Shown here one piece after another: positions 7,096 through 13,753 of a stretch of DNA of 36,790 nucleotides. The stretch is taken from the NCBI GenBank assembly GCA_963575675.1, contig CAUYUA010000214.1, forward strand, positions 1 through 36,790. The letters are read 5' to 3'. Every line of letters starts with the position of its first letter. Within the stretch, counting starts at the first letter, position 1. The translations under genes were made by a program, and so were the position numbers. Source of the DNA: CAUYUA01 sp963575675 (GTDB lineage: Bacteria; Pseudomonadota; Alphaproteobacteria; Azospirillales; Azospirillaceae). The notes beneath the pieces were generated by a model. The model searched no databases, was not told the DNA's origin, and worked only from the letters and a program-made list of their open reading frames with translations.

Positions 7096-9111
7096 ATGAA
7101 GCAATCATATCAGGCCCATATCGATGGAATGCGCGCCGTGGCTATTTTGCTCGTGGTTGCATTTCATGCGGCTCCGCAATGGATTCCGGGCGGATTTATC
7201 GGCGTTGACATTTTTTTTGTTATTTCAGGATTTCTGATTCATACTTTGATCGTCGACAACCTTGAACAAGGCGATTTCTCGTTCTTAAGCTTCTACAGAC
7301 GACGAGTTCGACGCATTTTTCCTGCTCTTGCAGTGGTGCTGGCGTCTTGTTGGCTATTTGGTCGCTTAACACTCATTCCCGACGAGTTCAGAGAATTGAG
7401 CTGGCAAATCGTTGCTGGCGCGGGCTTCACCGCAAATCTTTTGCTGTGGGCTCAGGCGGGATATTTTGACACGCAGGCGCTGTTGAAGCCTCTACTACAT
7501 TTGTGGTCGTTGGGAATTGAGGAGCAGTTCTATCTGGTCTGGCCACAGGCCCTTTGGTTGGCTTGGCGATTCCGGGTGCGCCTCCTGCCGCTGATTTTGG
7601 TGGGATGGGCCTTGTCGCTCGGCGCCGAACTATGGATCATGGGCGACGACGCCTCTGGCGCTTTTTATTTCCCGCACACGCGCATCTGGGAGTTGTTGAG
7701 TGGATCTGCGCTGGCGCAAGCGACGCGGCGATGGCCCCGGCTGATAGCCGCTTTTGCCCCTAGCGCTGGCGTGGGTGTTGGCGTGGTGGTCCGTACAGTC
7801 GGCTTCGAGATTGCTGCTGTAACGGCGTTCGGCGTCATCGCGGCGGCTGCGGTTATTCTCAACCATGCTTCCCTGTTTCCCGGTTGGCGTGCGATTCTTC
7901 CCGTCGCCGCAGCAACGCTACTTATTTTTGTCGGCGAGCATTCTCGGATTGCCAGCCTGTGTCTGAGAAATCCGCTGATGGTTTCTATCGGGCTAATTAG
8001 TTATCCGCTCTATCTATGGCACTGGCCGTTACTTTCATTTGCACATATTCTTGGCATAAAGACGCCAACCCTTCTGGAAGCGGGCGGTCTGGTTGTCGCT
8101 GCGTTTGTGTTGGCTGCGTTGACCTATCGTCTAATTGAGAGGCCGATCCGTGCAGGGCAGGCTAGTGTGAAGGCAACGTGGGGTGCGGCGTTGGCGGTGG
8201 CGTCGGTTGGCGCAGTCGCAATCGCCGGTATTGTATTCTATACCCCAGGCTCGATAAAAGTGACCCCAGGCTCGATAAAAGTGGCGGGCATGAACGAAGC
8301 TATCGAAGCTGCGGTGCGGGGCAACAGACACTATCTCGCCCAAGGCTGTGGGGAGTTTATTACCGACAAACTCAATTGTCTTGTTAGAACCGAAGGAAAG
8401 AAAGGCGCTATCGTCGTCTGGGGCGATTCTCATGCTCATGTTTGGATGGCCCCGATTATCGAGGCGGCTGAGCGGCATGATATCCGCGTTGTCGAGTTTG
8501 CCACGGCCGGCTGTCCGCCGGTGCTGGGAGTTCGCCGAACTGAAGGTGGACAGGGGGCCGCGTGTTCCTCTCCCGATTTAGCCGAAAAAGTATTTAATGT
8601 GATTAAGCGACTTTCTCCGAAAGCGATCATCTTGATTGCTCGATGGAGCCTCTATACCCGTGGCTTAGTGATAAATGGACAGGTGGTTGAAAACACATAC
8701 GTCACCACGGCTACTGAAGGTCTGGCGTCCTCCGAATCCAGCCGCGACGCATTCGCTCGCCAACTTCCCGACACTCTTCTACGTCTGAGCGCGATCGCAC
8801 CGCTCGTGGTGTTCCGGACCATGCCGAGGTTGCACCAGCCGATCAAGGTCGGGCTAGAACGAAATTTAGATGGGTTCGAGCCGACGTTTGCCGAGCATCG
8901 CGATTGGGAATCGGTGACCGATCCACTGTTTACTCATGCTGCTGAGGCCACACCTCGTATTCGTGTGTTTGATCCGGCTCAACTGCTTTGCCGTTCCAAA
9001 TGTTCGGCTGTTGTTTCCGGCGTGCCGATGTATTCCGACGACAATCATATAACGACACTTGGAGCGCTGATGTTCAAGGAATCAATCAGTCGGATCGTAT
9101 TCGATGAGTGA
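7096..9111 (+). CDS. Acyltransferase-3 / SGNH O-acetyltransferase (OafB/OatA-like)
   Basis: A 671-residue fused enzyme of the AT3-SGNH family, which moves acetyl groups across the inner membrane and onto cell-surface sugars. The N-terminal membrane domain starts with the family motif AHIDGMRAVAILLVVAFHA, then GGFIGVDIFFVISGF and a conserved arginine-rich loop FYRRRVRRIFP, with about ten membrane segments to residue about 385. The C-terminal periplasmic SGNH esterase-like domain has WGDSHAH at about 442-448 (catalytic Ser445) and the closing Asp-His pair D648/H651 in YSDDNH. A perfect 21-bp in-frame tandem repeat at 8242-8283 gives TPGSIKV twice at the domain junction. Likely acceptors are lipopolysaccharide O-antigen or an exopolysaccharide, but no sugar-polymer genes are adjacent, so the acceptor is not known. 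Confidence 0.9.
   Translation: MKQSYQAHIDGMRAVAILLVVAFHAAPQWIPGGFIGVDIFFVISGFLIHTLIVDNLEQGDFSFLSFYRRRVRRIFPALAVVLASCWLFGRLTLIPDEFRELSWQIVAGAGFTANLLLWAQAGYFDTQALLKPLLHLWSLGIEEQFYLVWPQALWLAWRFRVRLLPLILVGWALSLGAELWIMGDDASGAFYFPHTRIWELLSGSALAQATRRWPRLIAAFAPSAGVGVGVVVRTVGFEIAAVTAFGVIAAAAVILNHASLFPGWRAILPVAAATLLIFVGEHSRIASLCLRNPLMVSIGLISYPLYLWHWPLLSFAHILGIKTPTLLEAGGLVVAAFVLAALTYRLIERPIRAGQASVKATWGAALAVASVGAVAIAGIVFYTPGSIKVTPGSIKVAGMNEAIEAAVRGNRHYLAQGCGEFITDKLNCLVRTEGKKGAIVVWGDSHAHVWMAPIIEAAERHDIRVVEFATAGCPPVLGVRRTEGGQGAACSSPDLAEKVFNVIKRLSPKAIILIARWSLYTRGLVINGQVVENTYVTTATEGLASSESSRDAFARQLPDTLLRLSAIAPLVVFRTMPRLHQPIKVGLERNLDGFEPTFAEHRDWESVTDPLFTHAAEATPRIRVFDPAQLLCRSKCSAVVSGVPMYSDDNHITTLGALMFKESISRIVFDE
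8242..8283 (+). repeat. Two in-frame 21-bp tandem repeats inside the acyltransferase gene
   Basis: The 21-bp unit at 8242-8262 is repeated without a mismatch at 8263-8283, duplicating seven residues (TPGSIKV) just after the last membrane segment. Perfect identity suggests a recent slippage event in a flexible linker. Confidence 0.9.
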
Positions 9112-9164
9112 TGTGCCGAGCATATCTGATAGAGAGTAGTGCGCCAAGATTGGTTTAACAAATA

Positions 9165-9282
9165 TTAGGGTCAAAACTCAATCATCCGGAATCCATTGAT
9201 ATTTATCCACTTTATTCTTTCGTTGCAGGAAAATGAATCAAGCTGGATCAATGGATTGCTGGTGATTGGGTTTTGACCCTAA
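9165..9282. mobile_element. MITE-like 118-bp inverted-repeat element
   Basis: The ends TTAGGGTCAAAACTCAATCA (9165-9184) and its near-perfect reverse complement (9263-9282, one mismatch in 20) enclose about 78 bp with no gene. A further internal pair, ATCCATTGAT / ATCAATGGAT, extends the hairpin. This is the form of a non-autonomous miniature element or of an excised insertion-sequence end pair. I see no clear target duplication. Confidence 0.6.
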
Positions 9283-9337
9283 CGATAAGAAATTTCTCGA
9301 TTGAAGCGTCACGCGCAAATGAAAAAGCAATAAAGCT

Positions 9338-9410
9338 GCCCCAAAGCTTTCGAGGCTTTAAACCACTGGGGCTGGTGCGTCATACGCACGCTGGCCCGAA
9401 GGCGCCTTAC
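9338..9410. other. Stem-loop-rich non-coding stretch (possible structured RNA)
   Basis: There are two consecutive hairpins. GCCCC (9338-9342) pairs with GGGGC (9368-9372) around an inner AAAGC/GCTTT stem. GTGCGT (9375-9380) pairs with ACGCAC (9384-9389) around a three-base loop. A GC-rich tail follows. I could not assign it to a known RNA family, and the strand is undetermined. The rest of the gap 9283-9771 shows no convincing gene. Confidence 0.35.
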
Positions 9411-9771
9411 CCGCTGGCGGTGTATTATTTCAAAGCAATATCCTGACAGGTGCGTAACTTGAGCGTCGAGACAAAGCGTGTTAGCTTCTCTATAGACTTT
9501 TGTCGTTAAACAAATCCCCGCTCCAGGCCGAACAGCCGAGCGGAATGATTGGTTTGCGCAATAAGATCGCCAAAAGAAAACGGGCGCTTCAATCGAATGA
9601 TAAATCCTTACAATTCATCGTTCTTAAAACCTCAAAGCGTCCGTTTCTTCGCGAACAGTGAAAGTTTTTTTAAGATAAAACGCTTCTCTTACCCGATGGC
9701 AACAAGACAAATCAAATCGGGGAGGGAGAAGTCGATGTCATGAACTCAACAATGGAAAGGTCAGGAAACCC

Positions 9772-9996
9772 ATGGATGTCGCCTCCGCCAAATATATAGG
9801 AGCAGGTCTTGCAACGATGGCGCTCGCCGGGGTAGGAGCCGGCATCGGCGTTATCTTTGCAGCCCTCATTCTTGCCATTGCGCGCAACCCCATCATGCAG
9901 CAAAGAGCCTTCCGCATCACGATGCTGGGCTTTGCAATGACGGAAGCTATCGCCCTTTTCGCGTTATTGATCGCCTTCATCATCTTGTTTTCATAA
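9772..9996 (+). CDS. atpE: F0F1 ATP synthase subunit c (solitary)
   Basis: A 74-residue hairpin membrane protein of the normal size for the proton-ring subunit c. Helix 1 carries the glycine-rich GVGAGIGV packing motif (about 20-27), the polar loop has R38-N39-P40, and helix 2 contains the ion-binding carboxylate Glu58 in GFAMTEAIALF. It acts in the inner membrane as the rotor of ATP synthase. Other F0 genes (atpI, atpB, atpF) are absent on both sides, which is unusual because alphaproteobacteria normally keep an atpIBEFF' cluster. A strong terminator follows at once, so it is transcribed alone. It is either a relocated single copy or a second copy. Confidence 0.9.
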   Translation: MDVASAKYIGAGLATMALAGVGAGIGVIFAALILAIARNPIMQQRAFRITMLGFAMTEAIALFALLIAFIILFS

Positions 9997-10010
9997 ATCC
10001 GGCGACTTAA

Positions 10011-10056
10011 CGGTTGAGCGTTCCAAGTTGGCGCTTGGAACACTCAACCGTTTTTG
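10011..10056 (+). terminator. Rho-independent terminator after atpE
   Basis: A 17-bp stem, CGGTTGAGCGTTCCAAG (10011-10027) with CTTGGAACACTCAACCG (10034-10050), has one wobble and a short loop and is followed by TTTTT. It lies 15 bp after the atpE stop. Confidence 0.9.
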
Positions 10057-10539
10057 TAACGGCAAACGGGCCACTCATAGGCGTCATCCCCTTTACATCG
10101 AGAAGTAAATATAATGTCATGAAGCGAACAACGTAAATACGTAGAGTCCCTTACCTGTTCCCAACCCGATCCGAATCACCGCTTCCATCCGAAAAGACGG
10201 CGGAAAAAGCGCCGCCCAAAATGATGTCAATGAGTCTGATGATCGACTCATATAGTGCTTGCCAAGGGCTACACTTTTTGATTCTTTCTTTATGGGGGGA
10301 TGGAGGATGCAATGGGAGCGGCGTTGGCGATTCGAACAGATTTAAGCTCGACGCCGCTATCTGGTGTAATGCGAAGGCGTTTCTGGTTTTTATGATTGTG
10401 TTTCTCCAGGGCGTTCGGCATGGACCACTGAGGATGGATGAGCGAAGTTAAAAGAATCGATATTGCCTTGTCATAATCGTACTTTGGCCTTGACTTTGAC
10501 CGGAATGGCTTTTACCTTCCTCGGAAATTGGTCGCGGTT
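10057..10539. other. Gap between atpE terminator and tRNA-Thr
   Basis: About 480 bp with no gene I can support. A short open frame at 10221-10451 (76 codons) has no ribosome site, no recognisable motif and an odd composition. The region should contain the tRNA promoter, but I could not place it with confidence. Confidence 0.4.
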
Positions 10540-10615
10540 GCCGGATTAGCTCAGCTGGTAGAGCAGCTGATTTGTAATCAGAAGGTCACGGGTTCGATTC
10601 CTGTATCCGGCACCA
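10540..10615 (+). tRNA. tRNA-Thr(UGU)
   Basis: A 76-base cloverleaf including an encoded CCA end. The acceptor arm GCCGGAT pairs with ATCCGGC, the D arm is TAGCTCAGCTGGTAGAGCA, the anticodon arm CTGA-TTTGTAA-TCAG has anticodon TGT (10573-10575), and the T arm contains GGTTCGATTCC. Anticodon UGU reads ACA-type threonine codons. It stands alone. No integrase or attachment-site duplication was seen beside it. Confidence 0.97.
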
Positions 10616-11163
10616 GTAAAATCTAGAGAGTTGGTGAGTGGCGTCAAGTCGATAGTTTGGCGCGGATTGTCGCCGGACAGCCACGCGGAGAAGTTTTGCG
10701 GCAAAGCGGCTTCTAGATATGGCTTAGAGTGACAGTTTAAAGAATCGGGTTTGGCGCAAAATTATATTTTTTTGCTCGTTTGCATTTGAGCGACTTTTGT
10801 GGATTTCCGATTAGAGACACATTTGTGTTGCTTGCAATATCTCGGCAGAGGTAATACTCGATATGGCGGGTTAACCAGTGGTGGCACGCTGGAGAGTTGC
10901 CGTCTGTCATGTCGTGTAGCGTCGGTGTTTGTGACCCCGCTATAAATTTCGAAGCAGTTCGGCAAGTTTAGGCTCGATCGTCACCATCGAGAGTATGTCA
11001 AAAAAACATACAGAATGCCGCAAAAAACATTCAATCTAAGCTTAGCGATCGTTTTGTCCGAGATTCCGGGACCATCTCACATTCTGGTCAATAAGGTGAG
11101 TAAAATCGAACGCGCTCATTTTCTGAAGGCTCAGTCTCGCGAACGGGTCCCGGAAGAGATGCA
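10616..11163. other. Gap after tRNA-Thr
   Basis: About 550 bp with no convincing gene. It contains the second copy of the dispersed remnant at 11032-11079. I saw no clear terminator for the tRNA and nothing else that could be named. Confidence 0.4.
11032..11079 (-). repeat. Unidentified remnant, copy 2 (inverted relative to 2838-2890)
   Basis: The reverse complement of this stretch aligns with 2838-2890 apart from scattered substitutions and a 5-bp difference. The two copies face each other about 8 kb apart, around the IS66, acyltransferase, atpE and tRNA region. A mobile-element edge is likely, but the family is unknown. Confidence 0.55.
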
Positions 11164-11640
11164 TTATTCCAGATTTGTAGAAGTCTTGTTTTTCCAGCGA
11201 GCGCTCGCTTGATTGTCTTCTTCTCGGGAGGCAACCCAATGGGTTCCTTGTGTTGTTTCTTCTTGCTTCCAGAATGGGGCGTCAGTTTTGAGGCGATCAA
11301 TTAAGAAGCGACATGCATCAAACGCCGTTGCGCGATGTGTGCTGGCGACGATCGTTAGTACAATTTGATCTCCGGGATGCAACCGGCCATAACGGTGAAT
11401 GATCAAAGTCTTTATGGGAGACCATCGCTGGTGCGCTTCAGCCTCGATTGCAGCAAGTTGGCGCTCTGTCATGCCGGGATAGTGCTCAAGTTCGAGAGCG
11501 GTCAGTGAGGTTTCTCCGATGATGTCGCGCACTAATCCAACAAAACTAACCACGGCGCCGATAGTCGATGCGGTGTTTGCCGTCAATTGTTTCAATTCGG
11601 CGCTGAGATCAAAATCTTCAGATTGAACATAGATCGCCAT
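11164..11640 (-). CDS. moaE: Molybdopterin synthase catalytic subunit MoaE
   Basis: A 158-residue large subunit of molybdopterin synthase. It inserts two sulfurs, carried by MoaD thiocarboxylate, into cyclic pyranopterin monophosphate. Family motifs are present: GAVVSFVGLVRD near residue 30, LELEHYPGMTE, then HRYGRLHPGD, the AFDACRFLIDRLKTDAPFWKQE segment with the catalytic lysine, and THWV. The tail after WV (about 20 residues, charged) is not conserved. It starts six bases after moaD on the same strand, so both subunits come from one message. It provides cofactor for NarG. Confidence 0.95.
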   Translation of the reverse strand: MAIYVQSEDFDLSAELKQLTANTASTIGAVVSFVGLVRDIIGETSLTALELEHYPGMTERQLAAIEAEAHQRWSPIKTLIIHRYGRLHPGDQIVLTIVASTHRATAFDACRFLIDRLKTDAPFWKQEETTQGTHWVASREEDNQASARWKNKTSTNLE

Positions 11641-11646
11641 TGTTGG

Positions 11647-11898
11647 TTAGCCTCCCGTTACTGGAGGAAACAGCGCGACCTCATCGTCGTTGTTAATTGG
11701 ATGGTTGGCGCTTGCATAGTCTTGGTTTACGGCGATCCGGACGATAGCGGGGTTTGCCAGCGCATCGGCGTAGTTCGGGCCTCGTGTCTCCATCCAAGCG
11801 AGGAAGCTTGCGACGTTGTTGACTCTGTTGGGCGCTGTTACGGTTTCTTCAGCCAATCCGATTTTGGACCGCACCCAAGAGAAGTATAGAATTTTCAT
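11647..11898 (-). CDS. moaD: Molybdopterin synthase sulfur carrier subunit MoaD
   Basis: An 83-residue ubiquitin-fold protein with the required C-terminal Gly-Gly (FPPVTGG), which is adenylated and thiocarboxylated to carry sulfur to MoaE. The start (MKILYFSWVRSKIG) matches the family β1 strand, and the core DDEVALFPPV is standard. It lies directly upstream of moaE. A partner MoeB-type activating enzyme is not present in the window. Confidence 0.95.
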   Translation of the reverse strand: MKILYFSWVRSKIGLAEETVTAPNRVNNVASFLAWMETRGPNYADALANPAIVRIAVNQDYASANHPINNDDEVALFPPVTGG

Positions 11899-11933
11899 GG
11901 TTGGAAATCCTGCTTGCCGGCATTTGATTCGAG

Positions 11934-12308
11934 CTAATGATGTTCTAAACTGACATTCCTATAGGTTGATTGCCCTAACCAGCCGTCAACAATTTCTGGA
12001 ACGGTTGTTCGCACCGCTGGAATTAGCTGAGACATGGTCAAAACCATAATCGCGGGCACGAGAAACCTGTAAAGAGATGGTTGCCATCCAACAGGCGCTG
12101 CGACTGAAATGGCCAGTTGAGCAGAACTCGATGTTAGCAGCGCCGCACTGTAGAGCGACGTTGCCAAGAACGAAGATGTCATAATCGATCGTGTCCAATC
12201 CGCGCTGAACGGGTCGCTCGCCAATGCTGGCGTCGGTCGGAAAAGAGCCATAACAAACCAAATTGTAACAAGCACGGTAATTCGATTGTTTCTCAGTGTC
12301 GTTTTCAT
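11934..12308 (-). CDS. Unknown small secreted/membrane protein in the molybdenum-cofactor cluster
   Basis: A 124-residue protein of unrecognised family. I chose the ATG at 12308 because GGAAG precedes it at a good distance; an in-frame longer start at 12398 exists without one. Residues 1-31 look like a signal peptide (basic start, hydrophobic TVLVTIWFVMALF, then a PALA-S cleavage-like site). Two further hydrophobic stretches (about 47-75 and 85-102) suggest membrane association. There are no cysteines and no cofactor motif. It lies between moeA and moaD on the same strand, so it is probably co-transcribed. A role in nitrate respiration is only guilt by association. Confidence 0.6.
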   Translation of the reverse strand: MKTTLRNNRITVLVTIWFVMALFRPTPALASDPFSADWTRSIMTSSFLATSLYSAALLTSSSAQLAISVAAPVGWQPSLYRFLVPAIMVLTMSQLIPAVRTTVPEIVDGWLGQSTYRNVSLEHH

Positions 12309-12397
12309 GGTTGCTTCCGTTGATGTGTCTGTTTTGAAGTCTGTTTTGAAAAGGTTTAGATATCTAAAATAAAACAATCCAGCGCTATAATTCTTCA

Positions 12398-12411
12398 TTG
12401 AAGGTGATTAA
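12398..12411 (-). promoter_or_regulatory. Weak FNR-type box before the unknown gene/moaDE
   Basis: The minus strand reads TTAATCACCTTCAA, keeping the outer TTAA and TCAA of the box seen before narK. It is centred about 97 bp before the ATG at 12308, almost the same distance as the box before ubiT. The match is degenerate, so it is only a candidate. Confidence 0.3.
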
Positions 12412-12425
12412 AATGAGAAAAGAAA

Positions 12426-13667
12426 TTATGGTCGAAATAATGAGAGTACGGCTACGGGGTCCCCTAATGCAACACTGGTGGTGACCTCGGGCAGCTCGAC
12501 CAAGACATCGGCGTGCGCGAAGTCATTCAGCAAGTGAGAGCCTCGGCGCATGGGGAGGTGGACTGTTGTCGTTCCGGCATCGTTGGTTGTTAAACGACCG
12601 CTGAGATACTCGCGCCTTCCTGGTTTGCGAGTTAAATGGAACCCCGCAGCAACCGTAAATCGTGGCCAAGGAAGAATCGGATCAACTCCGGATAGTTTTA
12701 AGAGCATCGGTCGCGCCAAAAATTGAAAGGTGACAGCGACTGCGGCTGGATTGCCGGGAAGGCCGAGGAACAAGACCTTTTCCAATCGCCCAACGCCAAT
12801 TGGCTTGCCGGGCTTAATCGCCGTTTGCCAAAAGTTCATTCGACCGCCAATCGCAGAAATTGACGCTTTGACGTGATCTTCGTCGCCGACCGACATTCCG
12901 CCCGATGTTAAGATGACGTCGTTTGTTGCCGCCGCTGTGATGAGGGCCGACTCGATTTTATGTTGATGATCAGGTAAGATGCCGAAATCGGTGACGACGC
13001 ATCCGAGTTCATCAAGAAGTCCTGACAACATATAGCGATTGGCGTCAAAGAGCGCGCCGCTTTCAAGTGGTTGATCTGGTTCTCGCAATTCATCGCCGGT
13101 GGAAAACAGAGCGACTCGTGGACGACGACGAACCGGAACAGAGGCAACGCCAATTGCCGCTAATAATCCAAGATCAAGCGGTTGCAACCGTCGACCTGCT
13201 GTTAGAGCTTGCGCTCCGGCCTTGATGTCTTCGCCTACGCGCCGGATGTGGTCGCCAAGGCGTATTTCGGCAGGCACTGTAACAATCTCGCCGTCAATTT
13301 GACAGTTTTCTTGCATCACAACAGACGCCGCGCCGCTCGGTATGAGTGCGCCGGTAAGAATTCGCAAGGTGTGGGCGTTGGTGAGCGAACCGCACCAAGG
13401 CGCGCCGGCCGCCGCTCGGCCAATGCGCTTCAGTTGTGTCGGAGTCTTCTTTTCGGCATCGTCCGCTGTTATGGCATAGCCGTCAACGGCCGAACTATCA
13501 TAGCCGGGAACAGAGACGCATGCTGTAATGGAGTGAGCAAGAATTCGCCCTCGCGCCATCGTCAATGTTACTGTTTCAATTTCCGGAACAGGTGATAATT
13601 CCGCCAACATAGTCGCCAACAAGGTCGGTAAGGGAATCAGGTCGGTTTTGACGGGAGCCGTGATCAT
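12426..13667 (-). CDS. moeA: Molybdopterin molybdenumtransferase MoeA
   Basis: A 413-residue enzyme that inserts molybdate into adenylylated molybdopterin. I chose the ATG at 13667 because AGGAG sits seven bases upstream; the longer open frame to 13727 has no such site. Family landmarks are VPGYDSSAVDGYAI (about 60-75), the acidic RRVGEDIKAG loop, the MoCF-type fold with VALFSTGDEL and LTSGGMSVGDEDHVK, then KPGKPIGVG and FLGLPGNPAAV. The C-terminal domain IV is present, so length and order are normal. It follows the tandem CRP/FNR gene with an 86-bp gap, in line with co-regulation with nitrate respiration. Confidence 0.95.
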   Translation of the reverse strand: MITAPVKTDLIPLPTLLATMLAELSPVPEIETVTLTMARGRILAHSITACVSVPGYDSSAVDGYAITADDAEKKTPTQLKRIGRAAAGAPWCGSLTNAHTLRILTGALIPSGAASVVMQENCQIDGEIVTVPAEIRLGDHIRRVGEDIKAGAQALTAGRRLQPLDLGLLAAIGVASVPVRRRPRVALFSTGDELREPDQPLESGALFDANRYMLSGLLDELGCVVTDFGILPDHQHKIESALITAAATNDVILTSGGMSVGDEDHVKASISAIGGRMNFWQTAIKPGKPIGVGRLEKVLFLGLPGNPAAVAVTFQFLARPMLLKLSGVDPILPWPRFTVAAGFHLTRKPGRREYLSGRLTTNDAGTTTVHLPMRRGSHLLNDFAHADVLVELPEVTTSVALGDPVAVLSLFRP

Positions 13668-13753
13668 TAGGAACTCCTGAGCGAGTGCGGCGTCAAGTCT
13701 AAGGGCTGTTGTCACGAATTCCGTCACCGAATTGCACTTTTGTCTTTTTATTT

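Noticed and set aside
9549..9743. 64-codon open frame upstream of atpE
   Set aside because: No ribosome site, no recognisable motif and composition unlike a coding region.
10221..10451. 76-codon open frame before tRNA-Thr
   Set aside because: No ribosome site or family features; likely chance.
10540..10615. tRNA-Thr as an integration site for a genomic island
   Set aside because: No integrase gene and no direct repeat of the tRNA 3' end were seen in the window.
11196..11209. Palindrome AGCGAGCGCTCGCT near the moaE end as a terminator
   Set aside because: It lies within the moaE coding sequence and has no T-run in the direction of transcription.
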